In this document: positions 1 to 7,570 of the stretch, piece after piece | Numbering within the stretch: position 1 is the first letter of the stretch | Layout: the number at the start of each line of letters is the position of its first letter | Origin: Bacteroidales bacterium | GTDB taxonomy: Bacteria; Bacteroidota; Bacteroidia; Bacteroidales; Paludibacteraceae | Length of the DNA stretch: 10,124 bases | Direction: 5' to 3' | NCBI GenBank assembly: GCA_900769035.1 | Contig: CAAGFD010000225.1 | Span: forward strand, 1 to 10,124 | Made by a program: the position numbers and the translations under genes | Notes under the pieces: model-generated | Told to the model about the DNA's origin: nothing | The model's input: the letters and a program-made list of their open reading frames with translations, nothing else | Database searches by the model: none

Positions 1-2097
1 TATATCCCAAATCAAATAATCAGGTAGTGTATTAGCTTTAAATGGATATGAGTATAGGTGTTGTGGATGAATACCGTTTGATAAATTATTTGTACAACTT
101 AATTCGAGTTTATTATTTGCAAATAAATTCTTATAAATCTTGTTTGTTACTCCACTGCAGGTTATTGTAGCACATAATGTAACATCACCTACATAACGTC
201 TTGTTTCAGCTCCAATTTCTTGCATAAATAAAGCTGTACGTTCTACGACAATATCAGAAGTATTTTGTCCATTAATAACGGATAACTTTTGTTTAGTGAT
301 TGGATTACTTGGCAAGCCATCTACAAAAGTATCTGTTGACCAGGAAATTGTAGCCATTGGAGGCAAATTTTCAACAAAATACACACCTCCGTCACATACT
401 CCAAATTCACCATTTATAGTAGTTGGTATATAAGGATTGCCTACTCCAACAGCATGCCAAGCATTCATAACAGATATATATTCTTCAGAATCATTTCCAT
501 AAAGATTTCTTGCTGCTAACAACGATTTATCTCTAACATCTTGAAAATTTGAGTATGGAGTTAAATATAATGTTAGTGTATTATAAACTATTTTCATTGA
601 TTTATCAAAGCCTATTCCATTAACGGAATATTCATGATTATTATCATTTACTCCATTTCCTCCATTTACTAATAAATAGAACCAATAGTTCATGACATTA
701 GCTTTTCTATGAACACCCCCGAAATCACCATTTGGATTTTTTTCATCAACCCAATTCAACCCATTATAGGTATCAGGATAACCACAAGATTTAGGATTAT
801 ATAAGTTTCTCATTATAGTATCCATATCTTCACCCATCTGCCAAATTTGATCATGTGTTCTTCCTCCAACATAATTTTCTACACAAGCAGCCCAAATATC
901 ACTAATACTCTCACATATACCTCCCGGTTCTCCATAATATTGCAAATTTGCGGTTGAATTAGTTACTCCATGAGCAAATTCATGCGCAACAACATCCAAG
1001 ACTCCTAAATGATGAGGCCATACAAAATGACACCCACCACCAATAATAATCATTCCATTATTCCAACGAGCAGTTTTTCCATAAACAGTACTTCCAAAAT
1101 TAGTATAGATTGTTACCAAAGACCCATTCCCATCATATCCATTCCGTCCAAACTCATTTAAGAAAAAATCATATGTAACACTAGAAGCCCAATGGCATAC
1201 TAATCCTGCATTTTTACTATTTATATCATTCTCCTGAAATTCAGATAATGACCAAATATTATTATCATCTTCATAAATTTCTGCGGAAGACAATATTGTA
1301 TCTCTATCAAGATCATAAGTTTTTATATTATGTACTTGATCAAATAAAATATATTTATCATTATCAAAAGATGTTTGAATCGTTTTTTCTCCATGTAAAT
1401 GAAGTTCCGCCATACCTACAGCAGGAGAAACATCATATATCATTTCGTTCTTATAAACTAACGAACCATCAGTAGCAGAGATAAATACTTCATATGAAAA
1501 TAAAGGAGAGACTGAAGATAATTCTATTCTATATACAAGAATAGGCAATGCATTGTTTGCTTTAAAAATCATCAATTCAGGATTTGGATAGTAAGACGCT
1601 AAAGAGTCTCCTGTTTTTTGTTTAATCATTTCTTCAAGTTCCACAGCCTCCCAAAAATAAGTTTGTGAGGGACAAACAGTTTTTGCTAGTTTAATAGCTT
1701 CAAATTCAGATATATTAGGGATGATAGAAATATCTTCAGAAAAAAGACCCAAACCGGTAATAGTATTTAAAGTATCGCCTGCACTATGAACGGTATATTG
1801 ATAATTATGAACTGGAATTCCTTTATACAAAATATTATAGCGATAATGTGGATTATTGTTTAAATCATATAAAATTTGTTCGTCTCCAAGAGAAAAGTCA
1901 GAATTATTTAATCGAAGATAACGATTCAACACGTAAGTTGAATTACTTTTAGAATTTGCTTTCTGTGATGAGTTGTTAGATGTTTTATTCACATTGATTA
2001 AAGAATCATTGACAACATCAATACAAATGAATTGACTTGAAATAGTTTGTGTTGCCATAAAAATTATGGTCAACATTAAAATAATAAATTTTCTCAT
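1..2097 (-). CDS. Secreted M4 (thermolysin-like) zinc metalloprotease, C-terminus cut by window edge
   Basis: The frame is open without a stop for 699 codons from ATG at 2097 to the left edge. A signal peptide covers about residues 1-21 (MRKFIILMLTIIFMATQTISS). A fungalysin/thermolysin propeptide (FTP) region follows at about 75-125, with YKGIPVHNYQYTVHS, and then a PepSY-like region at about 140-230. The catalytic domain has the zinc motif HEFAH at 372-376, the third zinc ligand E396 within GGICESISDIW (24 residues after H372, as in thermolysin), D400, and the proton-donor histidine H463 in GGVHRKAN. All catalytic residues are therefore present. After about residue 570 comes an Ig-like or beta-sandwich extension (PPMATISWS) that continues past the edge; a T9SS or similar anchor beyond it is likely but unseen. 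It should be exported as a zymogen and cleave proteins outside the cell. It is transcribed alone from a promoter at 2181-2188. Base composition is more AT-rich than the manA operon. Confidence 0.95.
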   Translation of the reverse strand, partial: MRKFIILMLTIIFMATQTISSQFICIDVVNDSLINVNKTSNNSSQKANSKSNSTYVLNRYLRLNNSDFSLGDEQILYDLNNNPHYRYNILYKGIPVHNYQYTVHSAGDTLNTITGLGLFSEDISIIPNISEFEAIKLAKTVCPSQTYFWEAVELEEMIKQKTGDSLASYYPNPELMIFKANNALPILVYRIELSSVSPLFSYEVFISATDGSLVYKNEMIYDVSPAVGMAELHLHGEKTIQTSFDNDKYILFDQVHNIKTYDLDRDTILSSAEIYEDDNNIWSLSEFQENDINSKNAGLVCHWASSVTYDFFLNEFGRNGYDGNGSLVTIYTNFGSTVYGKTARWNNGMIIIGGGCHFVWPHHLGVLDVVAHEFAHGVTNSTANLQYYGEPGGICESISDIWAACVENYVGGRTHDQIWQMGEDMDTIMRNLYNPKSCGYPDTYNGLNWVDEKNPNGDFGGVHRKANVMNYWFYLLVNGGNGVNDNNHEYSVNGIGFDKSMKIVYNTLTLYLTPYSNFQDVRDKSLLAARNLYGNDSEEYISVMNAWHAVGVGNPYIPTTINGEFGVCDGGVYFVENLPPMATISWSTDTFVDGLPSNPITKQKLSVINGQNTSDIVVERTALFMQEIGAETRRYVGDVTLCATITCSGVTNKIYKNLFANNKLELSCTNNLSNGIHPQHLYSYPFKANTLPDYLIWDI

Positions 2098-2180
2098 ATT
2101 ATTAATTAGATTTAAAGTTAATAAAATATTTGAGATTAATAAAATATGAATTTATAGCTATTATACCCTTTTCTCAAATG

Positions 2181-2188
2181 CAAAGATA
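2181..2188 (-). promoter_or_regulatory. Bacteroidota-type -7 box for the M4 protease gene
   Basis: The minus strand reads TATCTTTG, a perfect match to TAnnTTTG, 84 bp upstream of the ATG. The expected -33 position (about 2208-2211) is only T-rich (TTTT rather than TTTG), so the -33 element is weak. The inferred start of transcription is near 2174, giving a leader of about 75 nt. Confidence 0.6.
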
Positions 2189-2219
2189 CGTATTATTTTT
2201 TGAATAAAAAAAATTATTA

Positions 2220-2333
2220 CTGTCCGGTAAATTATTTTTTAAGCGATAAAAATTAGGGTTGACATTTTTTTCGAAGTATCAACCCTTTTTGCTTTCTTTG
2301 TATTGTACAAAAAACTTAAACATGGGCAAAAAC
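2220..2333 (+). mobile_element. Possible remnant of an IS4-like insertion-sequence end
   Basis: Visible in order are CTGTCCGGTAAA at 2220-2231, a hairpin at 2255-2286, a TTTCTTTGTATTGTAC stretch near 2293-2308, and an ATG at 2322 opening a 15-codon frame that begins MGKN. From memory, IS4-type (DUF4372) transposases of Bacteroidales begin with similar MGK/MNK residues and their elements have ends resembling CTGTCCGGTAAA, but I cannot verify this here. If right, only the left end and the first few transposase codons remain, with the rest lost where the palindromic repeat begins. No second end or target duplication is visible. The alternative is ordinary intergenic DNA with a chance match. Confidence 0.3.
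2255..2286 (-). terminator. Probable terminator hairpin downstream of manA
   Basis: Eight perfect pairs join AGGGTTGA (2255-2262) to TCAACCCT (2279-2286) across a 16-nt loop. On the minus strand the stem is followed by TAATTTTTAT, a short U-rich tail, about 135 nt past the manA stop. The plus strand also has a T run (2286-2290), so it could act in both directions. It may instead belong to the possible IS end, where such hairpins block read-through from outside. Confidence 0.5.
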
Positions 2334-2394
2334 AGTGCAAACCGAATGCAGAATATCAAGTTTACTTGAATATTATGCTGAGGTGCCGACTATC
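2334..2394. repeat. Imperfect palindromic intergenic repeat
   Basis: The core, 2348-2378, folds as GCA-AATAT-CAAG against CTTG-ATATT-TGC with single-base bulges or mismatches and a 4-nt loop. Flanking arms (AGTGCAAACCGA on the left, GAGGTGCCGACT on the right) are partly complementary (ACC/GGT, AGT/ACT), so the whole unit of about 60 bp can form one long stem. The arm sequences resemble an intergenic repeat I recall from Bacteroides and related genomes, with a variable inner stem between GTGCAAACCGAG-like and GAGGTGCAGCCTATC-like arms. Only one copy is in this window, so its repeat nature is not shown here. Confidence 0.45.
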
Positions 2395-2420
2395 ATTTTT
2401 ACAATAGTAGTAAAAACATC

Positions 2421-3392
2421 TTAAAGTGCAACTTGTAAAAATTTCCCTTTACCAGAAATTTGACATATACTAATTTCAGCCGGGACAAGTGCAGTTTCCC
2501 CCCAATTTAAGAGTACATCATCATTATCCATACTATGTACTACTAAATTACCCTCTACGCATGATATTATAGAGAACCCATTCTTTTTATTAATAAAATC
2601 ACAAGTATCTCTTACCTCTACAATATTAACACAAAAATGCGAGTCATTTACGAGCTTTGCTATGTTTATTTCATTAAAAGCGTAATTAATCTTACCAATT
2701 TTCCAATTATCGAAATCGAAAGCCATAAGGGCGAAATCTGTGTGTAACTCACGAGGTTTACCATCTACTCCCAGACGGTTATAATCGAATATACGGTAAG
2801 TAATATCCGACGACTGTTGAATTTCCAGGATTAGGCAACCTTTTCCTATTGCATGCACGGTGCCTGCCGGAATAAAAAACACATCCCCTCTATGCACATA
2901 ATGTTTTTGTACAATACTCTCTACATCATTGTCTTTCAACTTATCGAGGTATACGTTTTTTGAAAGGGGAGCTTTCCAGCCTGCAATGATATAAGCATTA
3001 TCTTCGGCATTAAGCACATACCACATCTCACTTTTTCCTCGCATCTGATGTAGCTTTTGAGCCAATTCATCATCAGGGTGCACTTGAATAGAGAGTTTAT
3101 CTGTGGCATCGATAAGTTTTACCAGCAATGGGAAGTCGCAGCCATACTCTTTTACCACATAATCTCCAAGGAGGGAAGCACCGTATTTAGTTACCAATTC
3201 AGGCAAAGAAGAGCCTGCAAGAGGACCATTAATCACGATACTTTGGCTATCGGTAAAAGCAGAAACATCCCAACTCTCCCCTACATTAAGGAGAGAGTTG
3301 GAATGATTTGATATATTTTTTATGTTTTCTCCGCCCCAAATTTTCTGCTTAAATACAGGGATAAATTTAAGGGGATAAAGTTTATTTTGCAT
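2421..3392 (-). CDS. manA: Mannose-6-phosphate isomerase, class I (short form)
   Basis: This cytoplasmic zinc enzyme interconverts mannose 6-phosphate and fructose 6-phosphate, linking mannose use and GDP-mannose synthesis to glycolysis. At 323 residues it has the length of the short ManA type typified by Bacillus subtilis. The zinc-site motifs are present: SIQVHPDD gives Q103 and H105, KSEMWYV gives E122, and PAGTVHAIG gives H180. The conserved catalytic stretch LEIQQSSDITYRIFDYNR places an arginine at 200. The N-terminus (YPLKFIPVFKQKIWGG) is a typical start for the family. There is no signal peptide. The ATG lies 3 bp after the stop of the M16 protease gene (TAA TTA ATG), so it is cotranscribed with it and probably translationally coupled. 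No promoter of its own was seen. Confidence 0.95.
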   Translation of the reverse strand: MQNKLYPLKFIPVFKQKIWGGENIKNISNHSNSLLNVGESWDVSAFTDSQSIVINGPLAGSSLPELVTKYGASLLGDYVVKEYGCDFPLLVKLIDATDKLSIQVHPDDELAQKLHQMRGKSEMWYVLNAEDNAYIIAGWKAPLSKNVYLDKLKDNDVESIVQKHYVHRGDVFFIPAGTVHAIGKGCLILEIQQSSDITYRIFDYNRLGVDGKPRELHTDFALMAFDFDNWKIGKINYAFNEINIAKLVNDSHFCVNIVEVRDTCDFINKKNGFSIISCVEGNLVVHSMDNDDVLLNWGETALVPAEISICQISGKGKFLQVAL

Positions 3393-3395
3393 TAA

Positions 3396-6191
3396 TTATT
3401 TCTTAGGGAGCATTACAACTTCAACAATATTGCCTTGAGCTGCCAATTTTTTGAGAGTTTTTTGGATGTCTTTTGCAGTGATAGAATCAAGGACTTTCAA
3501 ATAATCTGTAGAATCGAAGTTATAGAAATAATAGCGAGTAAGGGCTGTTTTCCAATAGCTATTAGTTTTTGAGTTAACTTCAAATTCTTTGCGCATGCTC
3601 TCTTTAGTTTTATTGAAGTCCTCCATAATCGGGCCGTTTGCAATGATATCCATCACCTCTTTATGGATGATACCCATCAATTTCTCTTGTTTCTCAGGGT
3701 CGGTATCGAATTGCATAAGGAGTTTGGCTTTAGCAACCGGGATATTAGACATATAACCTGAGCAACCGACGCCGTAGCTACCACCCTCTTTTTCACGTAT
3801 GCTCTCGAGATAGCGAGTAGAAAGGAGTTCACCGATGATATTCATCACAAGTCGATTCTTCATATCATATTTCATTTTACCGGTATACTCAATACGGTTT
3901 GAAGCGGTATTGGTTTGCATTTCTCTCTCGAAATAGTTCTTAACCACGCCTTTAGGAGAGCGGATGCCATTATCTACAAATTTCTCTTTTGCAGCACCGG
4001 TTGCAGGGATACCACCTAACCAAGTAGCGATAAGAGTACGGAATTGCTCTTTATCTTCGATATTACCAACAAGAATAACAGTGAAATCAGCAGGATTAGA
4101 GAATCTCTGTCTGAAAATTTCATATGCTTTATCTTGGTTGATTTTACCTAACCAATTCAAATCTTGAATAATATTGCGCTCGTGATGATTAGAAGTGACA
4201 GCAGAAATACTATCTTGGAAAGCAACTTTAGGGTTACTGTCGCGAGAAGCAAGAATAGTAGTGTATAAGTCTACTAAAGATTTGAAGGACTCGTTGTCTT
4301 TGCGAGGGTTAGTGAAATACAAATAAGCCACTTGAAGCATTGTTTCGAAATCCTTAATAGAAGAAGAGCCGGAGATTTCTTCGCTGTACTCGTCGATAGA
4401 CGGAGATACTGAAACTGTTTTACCGGCGAGGTATTTAGAAAGGTCCACCAAAGGATATTCAGCGATACCGGCTTGAGTAATGATATCTGTTGCAGCTTGA
4501 GCGGAAGGGAGGTCTGCTACGGCAACTTTACTATAGCCACCGGCAGAAATCATAGACATTAAAATTTGGTCGTTTTTAAAGTCTGTATTTTTGATAATCA
4601 CCTTCATGCCGTTAGAGAGAGTAAATTCTTTTGTGCCGAGTTTTTCATTAGCGGCAACTTTTACGATAGTACCCGGAGTAGGGTCGTTTTTAACGAAGTC
4701 TGTAATCACGTTAACCTCTTTTGGTTTTTCAACATTCAGGTTAGGCATTTCAGAGAGAAAGTTATACATATCTTTTTTAGTGATATTTTCGTCGCCTTTA
4801 TCTTTACCTTGGAAGCTGAAAATAATATTTTTATCAGAGAAGAGAGATAAAAATACTTCATTAATTTCTTCAACAGAGAGAGTATTAATTACAGCATTAG
4901 AGAATTTATATTCCCACTCGATACCAGGAATAGGTTCTGCATCGAGGTAATTTCTATAATATTCGCGTGCATAAGATATGTTTTCTCTTTTATCTTTTTC
5001 TTTAAGAGATTTCTCCATATCATTCAAATAAGCACGTTTAGCAACATCGAGTTCTGCTTCATTAAAGCCGAAGCGTTTAATTTGCTCCACGATATAAGTA
5101 AATTCGGCGCAAGCGTCTAATTCTCTACCATCTTTCGGCACGGCATAGAATTGAAGAGCATCGGTAACACCTATAAGGTTGCCGTATCCGGCTTGCATTT
5201 GCATAATTGCAGAATTAGGGTCGAGTTGCAATTCAAGGAAACGTTGAGCCATCATAGACTCTGCAAGAGAGATGATGATGCTGAATTTATAGCCTTCTTC
5301 GCTCAATTTAAATTCGTCGGAAGCTTGAGGACGTTTATAGTCGAGCTCGAAAATAGAATAAGCGGCTTCTTTATCAGTGCAGAGAGCAAGGATAGGTTTT
5401 TCATTTTCCGGAAGAGGGAAATGAGGGCGAACGCCACGGCTCCTACGAGGAGCAATAGGAGAGAAAAGGTCGATTACTTTTTTCTCCATCTTATCTACAT
5501 CAATATCTCCAACAATAACGATAGATTGAAGGTCAGGACCGTACCACATTTTGTAGTAGTCGCGTAAAGCCTTATGAGAGAAATTATTAATAACGGCAGT
5601 ATCACCAATTACGTCGCGTTTTTCATAAGGAGTACCGATATATTTTTGTTTGTTAATATCTCTCCAAAGTCTACGATTGGCAGTAGAACCTGTACGCCAC
5701 TCTTCACGAATTACGCCACGCTCGTTATCAATCTCTTCACCTTCGAGGGCGATAGCGCAAGACCAATCGTGAAGCACGAGGAGGGCACTATCAAGAACGC
5801 CTGTACGAGTAGGAACATTAGATAAACGATAAACTGTTTCGTCGAGAGAAGTATAAGCGTTGATATTATAGCCGAAAGAAACGCCTACGGATTCGAAATA
5901 ATTTATCAACAGTTTACCCGGGAAATTTTTAGTACCATTAAAAGCCATATGCTCAAGGAAGTGAGCAAGACCATTTTGATTATCTTGTTCCAAAGAAGCA
6001 CCTACAGCCTGAGCTATATGAAATTCACAACGGCCTTTAGGCTCTTCATTATGACGGATATAATAAGTTAATCCATTAGGAAGCACACCAATACGTACAT
6101 CCTTATCTACCGGTACGGGAGTATATTCTACAGCCTGAATACCGGATGCCACAAAGAGAATTGCAGCAAACAATAATACTATTTTTTTCAT
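3396..6191 (-). CDS. Exported M16 family zinc protease (pitrilysin/PqqL-like), full length with two halves
   Basis: The 931-residue protein begins with a signal peptide (about residues 1-20, MKKIVLLFAAILFVASGIQA), pointing to the periplasm. The N-terminal catalytic half carries the inverted zinc motif HFLEH at 77-81 (H77, E80, H81) in GLAHFLEHMAFNGT, and the distal zinc ligand E157 in DNERGVIREEW. The C-terminal half starts near FTLSNGMKVIIKN, lacks the HxxEH motif as expected, and keeps the substrate-contacting pair R799 and Y806 in SIREKEGGSYGVG. Length and two-part layout match the PqqL-like single-chain M16 enzymes, which form a closed chamber that degrades peptides. It is the first gene of an operon with manA. 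The promoter is at 6276-6307. The physiological substrate is unknown. Confidence 0.95.
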   Translation of the reverse strand: MKKIVLLFAAILFVASGIQAVEYTPVPVDKDVRIGVLPNGLTYYIRHNEEPKGRCEFHIAQAVGASLEQDNQNGLAHFLEHMAFNGTKNFPGKLLINYFESVGVSFGYNINAYTSLDETVYRLSNVPTRTGVLDSALLVLHDWSCAIALEGEEIDNERGVIREEWRTGSTANRRLWRDINKQKYIGTPYEKRDVIGDTAVINNFSHKALRDYYKMWYGPDLQSIVIVGDIDVDKMEKKVIDLFSPIAPRRSRGVRPHFPLPENEKPILALCTDKEAAYSIFELDYKRPQASDEFKLSEEGYKFSIIISLAESMMAQRFLELQLDPNSAIMQMQAGYGNLIGVTDALQFYAVPKDGRELDACAEFTYIVEQIKRFGFNEAELDVAKRAYLNDMEKSLKEKDKRENISYAREYYRNYLDAEPIPGIEWEYKFSNAVINTLSVEEINEVFLSLFSDKNIIFSFQGKDKGDENITKKDMYNFLSEMPNLNVEKPKEVNVITDFVKNDPTPGTIVKVAANEKLGTKEFTLSNGMKVIIKNTDFKNDQILMSMISAGGYSKVAVADLPSAQAATDIITQAGIAEYPLVDLSKYLAGKTVSVSPSIDEYSEEISGSSSIKDFETMLQVAYLYFTNPRKDNESFKSLVDLYTTILASRDSNPKVAFQDSISAVTSNHHERNIIQDLNWLGKINQDKAYEIFRQRFSNPADFTVILVGNIEDKEQFRTLIATWLGGIPATGAAKEKFVDNGIRSPKGVVKNYFEREMQTNTASNRIEYTGKMKYDMKNRLVMNIIGELLSTRYLESIREKEGGSYGVGCSGYMSNIPVAKAKLLMQFDTDPEKQEKLMGIIHKEVMDIIANGPIMEDFNKTKESMRKEFEVNSKTNSYWKTALTRYYFYNFDSTDYLKVLDSITAKDIQKTLKKLAAQGNIVEVVMLPKK

Positions 6192-6275
6192 ATTTTATAA
6201 AATTTAAAGAATAATCTGATTATCAACTAATTAGAACGAGTCTCATAATAGAAAAAGCGTCATTAATTAGGACTG

Positions 6276-6307
6276 CAAAGTAACAAAATTTTTATGAAAC
6301 CACCAAA
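6276..6307 (-). promoter_or_regulatory. Promoter of the M16 protease-manA operon
   Basis: The minus strand shows a -33 element TTTG (6307-6304), a 20-bp spacer and a -7 box TTACTTTG (6283-6276), one mismatch from TAnnTTTG. The -33 element lies in TATTTGGTGGT, identical to the sequence at the 9208-9239 promoter. The inferred leader is roughly 80 nt. Confidence 0.6.
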
Positions 6308-6311
6308 TACT

Positions 6312-6330
6312 TTTATCGAAAAACGATAAA
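6312..6330. promoter_or_regulatory. Inverted repeat between divergent promoters, possible operator
   Basis: TTTATCG (6312-6318) and CGATAAA (6324-6330) form a perfect 7-bp inverted repeat around AAAAA. It sits just upstream of the M16 -33 box and 24 bp before the permease -33 box. A further CGATAA at 6375-6380 overlaps the permease -7 box. The regulator, if any, is unknown. Confidence 0.3.
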
Positions 6331-6353
6331 TCGCTCATATTTATTGTGTAGAA

Positions 6354-6385
6354 TTTGTTGCTGATACAAAAAATCGATAACTTTG
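6354..6385 (+). promoter_or_regulatory. Promoter of the AI-2E family permease gene
   Basis: TTTG at 6354-6357, a 20-bp spacer and TAACTTTG at 6378-6385 match the Bacteroidota consensus. Transcription should start near 6392, leaving a short leader before the ATG at 6415. This excludes a start at TTG 6355, which lies inside the promoter. Confidence 0.7.
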
Positions 6386-6414
6386 TATTTCGAAAAGATA
6401 TAATAAAAACAGAA

Positions 6415-7488
6415 ATGAAGTACACATTTGACAGGGTGGTAAGGATAATCATATTCATTACCACATTAATATTATTGGGATTATTAACGAAGCGATTAAG
6501 CGGTGTATTATTGCCGTTTTTAATAGGATGGTTACTCGCCTATTTGATACATCCGTTAGTAAAATTCATACAATTCAAGATGCGAGTAAAATACAAAATT
6601 CCATCTATTGTTTTAGCTTTTGTCTTTATCATCGGCATAATAACGGGTTTATTATATCTGTTAATTCCTATGTTATCCGCCGAGATAAGCAAGGCATACG
6701 TAATGATATCGGAGTACATCACGGCATCGCAACAGAGTGGAGATTCAAGGATTAGCAAGCTGATAATCAAGATAATGAATCGGTTCGACTACGAAGAGAT
6801 ATTCAAGGTAAATTCTATACAAGATGCATTTAACCTTATAATACCGAAAATAGCAAGTCTGCTCTCAAGCACATGGGATGTAATTACCGGCATTTGTGTA
6901 ATATTTATCATCCTTCTCTACACCATATTCATCCTCAAGGATTTTGACAATATTTCAAACGGATTTGTAGAGTTGATACCGAGAAAATACAGAGAGCTCA
7001 TCACCGGCATTATAGAAGATTTGGAGCATGGTATGAACCAATATTTCCGCGGACAATTTTTAATAGCGATGATAGTAGGAGTTTTGTTTGCCATCGGATT
7101 TAAGATAATAGGTTTACCTATGGGTATTACGATAGGATTATTTATCGGAGTATTAAATATTGTGCCATATCTACAAACGATAGGAATAATACCGGTAATA
7201 ATGCTGGCATTTATAAAGAGTATGGAGACGGGGCAAAATTTCTGGTTGATAATAGGGCTTTGTGCAATAGTTTTCATCATAGTACAATCGACACAAGACC
7301 TATTTTTAGTACCGAGAATAATGGGAAAAGCAATGGGTCTGAACCCAGCGATTATTTTACTCTCTTTATCCGTATGGGGCTCATTATTAGGAATAACGGG
7401 TATGATAATTGCATTGCCGATAACAACGATAATGATATCATACTACAAACGCTTTGTGATAGACAAAACGGAAAAATTACCTCTATAG
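6415..7488 (+). CDS. AI-2E family (PF01594) inner-membrane permease
   Basis: The 357-residue protein is a polytopic inner-membrane protein with about eight hydrophobic segments: two near residues 8-46, one at 62-86, one at about 148-173, several between 214 and 276, one near 286-302, and the last at about 322-352. Family signatures are clear: NQYFRGQFLIAMIVGVLFAIG at 208-228, then IGLFIGVLNIVPYLQTIGIIP, LVPRIMGKAMGLNPAIILLS and GMIIALPIT near the C-terminus. Members were named for export of the autoinducer AI-2 in Escherichia coli (TqsA), but others act in ion or proton antiport, so the substrate here is open. The ATG at 6415 was chosen because an in-frame upstream TTG at 6355 overlaps the promoter; upstream bases are A-rich with no Shine-Dalgarno site. 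It is a single-gene unit ending at a strong terminator. Confidence 0.93.
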   Translation: MKYTFDRVVRIIIFITTLILLGLLTKRLSGVLLPFLIGWLLAYLIHPLVKFIQFKMRVKYKIPSIVLAFVFIIGIITGLLYLLIPMLSAEISKAYVMISEYITASQQSGDSRISKLIIKIMNRFDYEEIFKVNSIQDAFNLIIPKIASLLSSTWDVITGICVIFIILLYTIFILKDFDNISNGFVELIPRKYRELITGIIEDLEHGMNQYFRGQFLIAMIVGVLFAIGFKIIGLPMGITIGLFIGVLNIVPYLQTIGIIPVIMLAFIKSMETGQNFWLIIGLCAIVFIIVQSTQDLFLVPRIMGKAMGLNPAIILLSLSVWGSLLGITGMIIALPITTIMISYYKRFVIDKTEKLPL

Positions 7489-7508
7489 CAAAACACCTGT
7501 AGATACAA

Positions 7509-7543
7509 AAAAAACGTTCCGAAGTAAATTCGGAACGTTTTTT
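7509..7543. terminator. Strong bidirectional terminator between convergent genes
   Basis: A perfect 15-bp stem (7509-7523 with 7529-7543) encloses the loop GTAAA. Its core is CGTTCCGAA/TTCGGAACG, flanked by an A run on one side and a T run on the other, so each strand has a U tail. It lies 20 bp after the permease stop and 27 bp from the stop of the convergent secreted protein gene, serving both. Confidence 0.9.
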
Positions 7544-7570
7544 ATTTATTAGTCAGTGATAAATTCTTAA

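Larger units (their letters stand above)
2098..2420. other. Intergenic stretch between M4 protease and manA
   Basis: No gene of credible length is present. The M4 side holds an AT-rich leader with a 12-bp direct repeat, TTAATAAAATAT, at 2118-2129 and 2136-2147 (18-bp period), then the M4 promoter. The manA side holds a hairpin at 2255-2286, a possible IS end beginning at 2220, and a palindromic repeat at about 2334-2394. These are listed separately. Confidence 0.8.

Noticed and set aside
2118..2147. 12-bp direct repeat in the M4 leader as a regulatory site
   Set aside because: It is made of A and T only, in AT-rich DNA, with no symmetry; chance is an adequate explanation, so it is only mentioned in the intergenic entry.
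5151..5567. 138-codon plus-strand frame inside the M16 gene
   Set aside because: It is antisense to a full-length, motif-complete M16 protease and shows no recognisable protein features.
6355..6414. A 20-residue N-terminal extension of the permease starting at TTG 6355
   Set aside because: It lies within the -33/-7 promoter elements, so it would not be transcribed; the family-like N-terminus begins at ATG 6415.
6267..6464. 65-codon minus-strand frame across the divergent promoter region
   Set aside because: It overlaps the M16 promoter and is antisense to the permease start; there is no family resemblance and its composition is that of noise.
6918..7280. 120-codon minus-strand frame inside the permease gene
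   Set aside because: It is antisense to conserved AI-2E family motifs and is explained by the codon composition of the real gene.
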